DNA from: Bacteroidaceae bacterium
Lineage (GTDB): Bacteria > Bacteroidota > Bacteroidia > Bacteroidales > Bacteroidaceae
Direction of reading: 5' to 3'
NCBI GenBank assembly: GCA_017379075.1
Contig: JAFNXL010000016.1
Span: forward strand, 1 to 44,810
Length of the DNA: 44,810 nucleotides
Shown here in pieces: positions 43,999 to 44,810 of the stretch (position 1 is its first letter; every line of letters starts with the position of its first letter). A model generated the notes under the pieces. The model saw nothing but the letters and a program-made list of their open reading frames with translations, was not told where the DNA came from and searched no databases. The translations under genes were made by a program, and so were the position numbers.

Positions 43999-44810
43999 GA
44001 AACGACGATATTAAACTGGGACGGTTCAACGTCCTGCGCGTAACAAAAGCCGTAGATTTCGGACTGTATCTTGACGGTGGCGACACCCACGGCGAAATCC
44101 TTCTGCCCACAAGATATGTTCCAGAAGGAGTGAACGTGGGCGACGAAATCAGCGTCTTTATCTATCTGGATCAGGAAGAACGCCTGATTGCCACCACCGA
44201 GACACCTTTGGCACAAATGGGCGACTTCGCTTTCCTGGAAGTGGCCTGGGTGAACAACTTCGGCGCCTTCCTCCATTGGGGACCCATGAAGGATCTTTTC
44301 GTTCCTTTCCGCGAACAAAAGCTAAAGATGATGAAGGGCCAGAGCTACATTGTCCACGTTCACATGGACGAGCAAAGCTACCGTCTCATGGCCAGTGCCA
44401 AGGTGGAACGCTACCTTTGCCAGGACTTTCCTCCTTACAGGCCGGGCAACGAGGTGGACATCCTCATCTGGTACAAGACAGACATTGGCGTAAAGGTCAT
44501 CGTCAACAACAAGTTCGGCGGAATGCTCTTCGACACGCAGATCTTCAAGGAACTGCACGTTGGCGACCGCATGAAGGCCTATATCAAGAGAGTACGTCCC
44601 GACGGCAAGATTGACCTTACCCTGCAAAAGAAAGGCAAGGCCGGTGTGAGGGACTTTGCAGACATCCTCCAGGAATACATGGAAGACCACGGCGGAATAT
44701 GCACCTTGTGCGACAAAAGCCCCGCCGATGAGATTTACCAGACTTTCGGCGTCAGCAAGAAAATCTTCAAGAAAGGCATCGGCGACCTGTACAAACGCCG
44801 CCTCATAGAG
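43995..44810 (+). CDS. CvfB-like S1 RNA-binding protein, 3'-truncated by the window edge
   Basis: The 272 visible codons are open to the last base. The frame begins [27 protein letters not shown] and contains S1-like beta-barrel units ([21 protein letters not shown] about 35-55; [19 protein letters not shown] about 77-95; a third [21 protein letters not shown] about 192-212). It ends in a winged-helix-like region ([25 protein letters not shown]). This order matches CvfB/YitL, S1-domain proteins of about 280 residues that affect virulence in Staphylococcus. Only a few C-terminal residues should be missing. It is coupled to lolD by an ATGA overlap. Confidence 0.88.
   Translation, partial: MRNDDIKLGRFNVLRVTKAVDFGLYLDGGDTHGEILLPTRYVPEGVNVGDEISVFIYLDQEERLIATTETPLAQMGDFAFLEVAWVNNFGAFLHWGPMKDLFVPFREQKLKMMKGQSYIVHVHMDEQSYRLMASAKVERYLCQDFPPYRPGNEVDILIWYKTDIGVKVIVNNKFGGMLFDTQIFKELHVGDRMKAYIKRVRPDGKIDLTLQKKGKAGVRDFADILQEYMEDHGGICTLCDKSPADEIYQTFGVSKKIFKKGIGDLYKRRLIE

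Overview
The window looks like a chromosomal segment from a member of the Bacteroidales, most likely a Prevotellaceae- or Bacteroidaceae-like gut or oral anaerobe. The evidence is the TAnnTTTG -7 promoter elements in place of sigma-70 boxes, Bacteroidetes-specific families (GldH, DUF4837, PorE, PorT, a split 5'-nucleotidase, TopB of the Bacteroidetes type), typical lipoprotein signals, and a tRNA gene without encoded CCA. Most genes have moderately high GC. One small stretch (about 27.6-29.7 kb) is visibly more AT-rich.

Layout. 1-3750: end of the cell-elongation operon (mreD fragment, mrdA/PBP2, rodA), followed by a 41-bp-period array of palindromes. 4102-5463: a membrane protein of unknown function and a TPR-like lipoprotein. 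11385-5469 (minus strand): a run of GH51 arabinofuranosidase, metF, holB, ricT/PSP1 and gldH, with the first two and last two genes overlapping. 11549-16673: topB, a PorE-like type IX secretion protein and a metallophosphoesterase. 16674-17308: a noncoding AT-rich convergent region with GCAAAAAT-type repeats. 17309-27531: a carbohydrate block without susC/susD, holding GH43, GH5, GH20, GH78, a secreted Gfo/Idh/MocA oxidoreductase and a HEAT-repeat/DUF1080 protein. The last two are a likely 3-keto-glycoside-type pair with codon use suggesting high expression. 27588-29760: an AT-rich insert with an AraC-family regulator, a 195-bp MITE-like element, a chloramphenicol-acetyltransferase-like gene and a 22-bp iteron array. 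29761-38181: DUF4837 lipoprotein, tRNA-Met, LptF/G permease, ribBA, an aspartate aminotransferase, a 54-residue ferredoxin, PorT-like protein and a split 5'-nucleotidase. 38275-44810: rplS with a structured leader, the second inverted copy of the MITE-like element, a PAP2 phosphatase, asd, and a translationally coupled string of cation/proton antiporter, lolD and a CvfB-like S1 protein that runs off the window.

The housekeeping genes serve envelope growth and export (MreD/PBP2/RodA, LptF/G, LolD, PorE, PorT). The central block serves breakdown of plant or host glycans: arabinose, rhamnose, hexosamine and beta-glucan linkages, plus an oxidative keto-sugar route. The least explained elements are noncoding. 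They are the pair of inverted 195-bp elements with a nearly invariant 65-bp core, the exact 22-bp iteron array of TTTACA-N6-TGTAAA dyads, and the 41-bp array of CCCGnnnCGGG-type palindromes.
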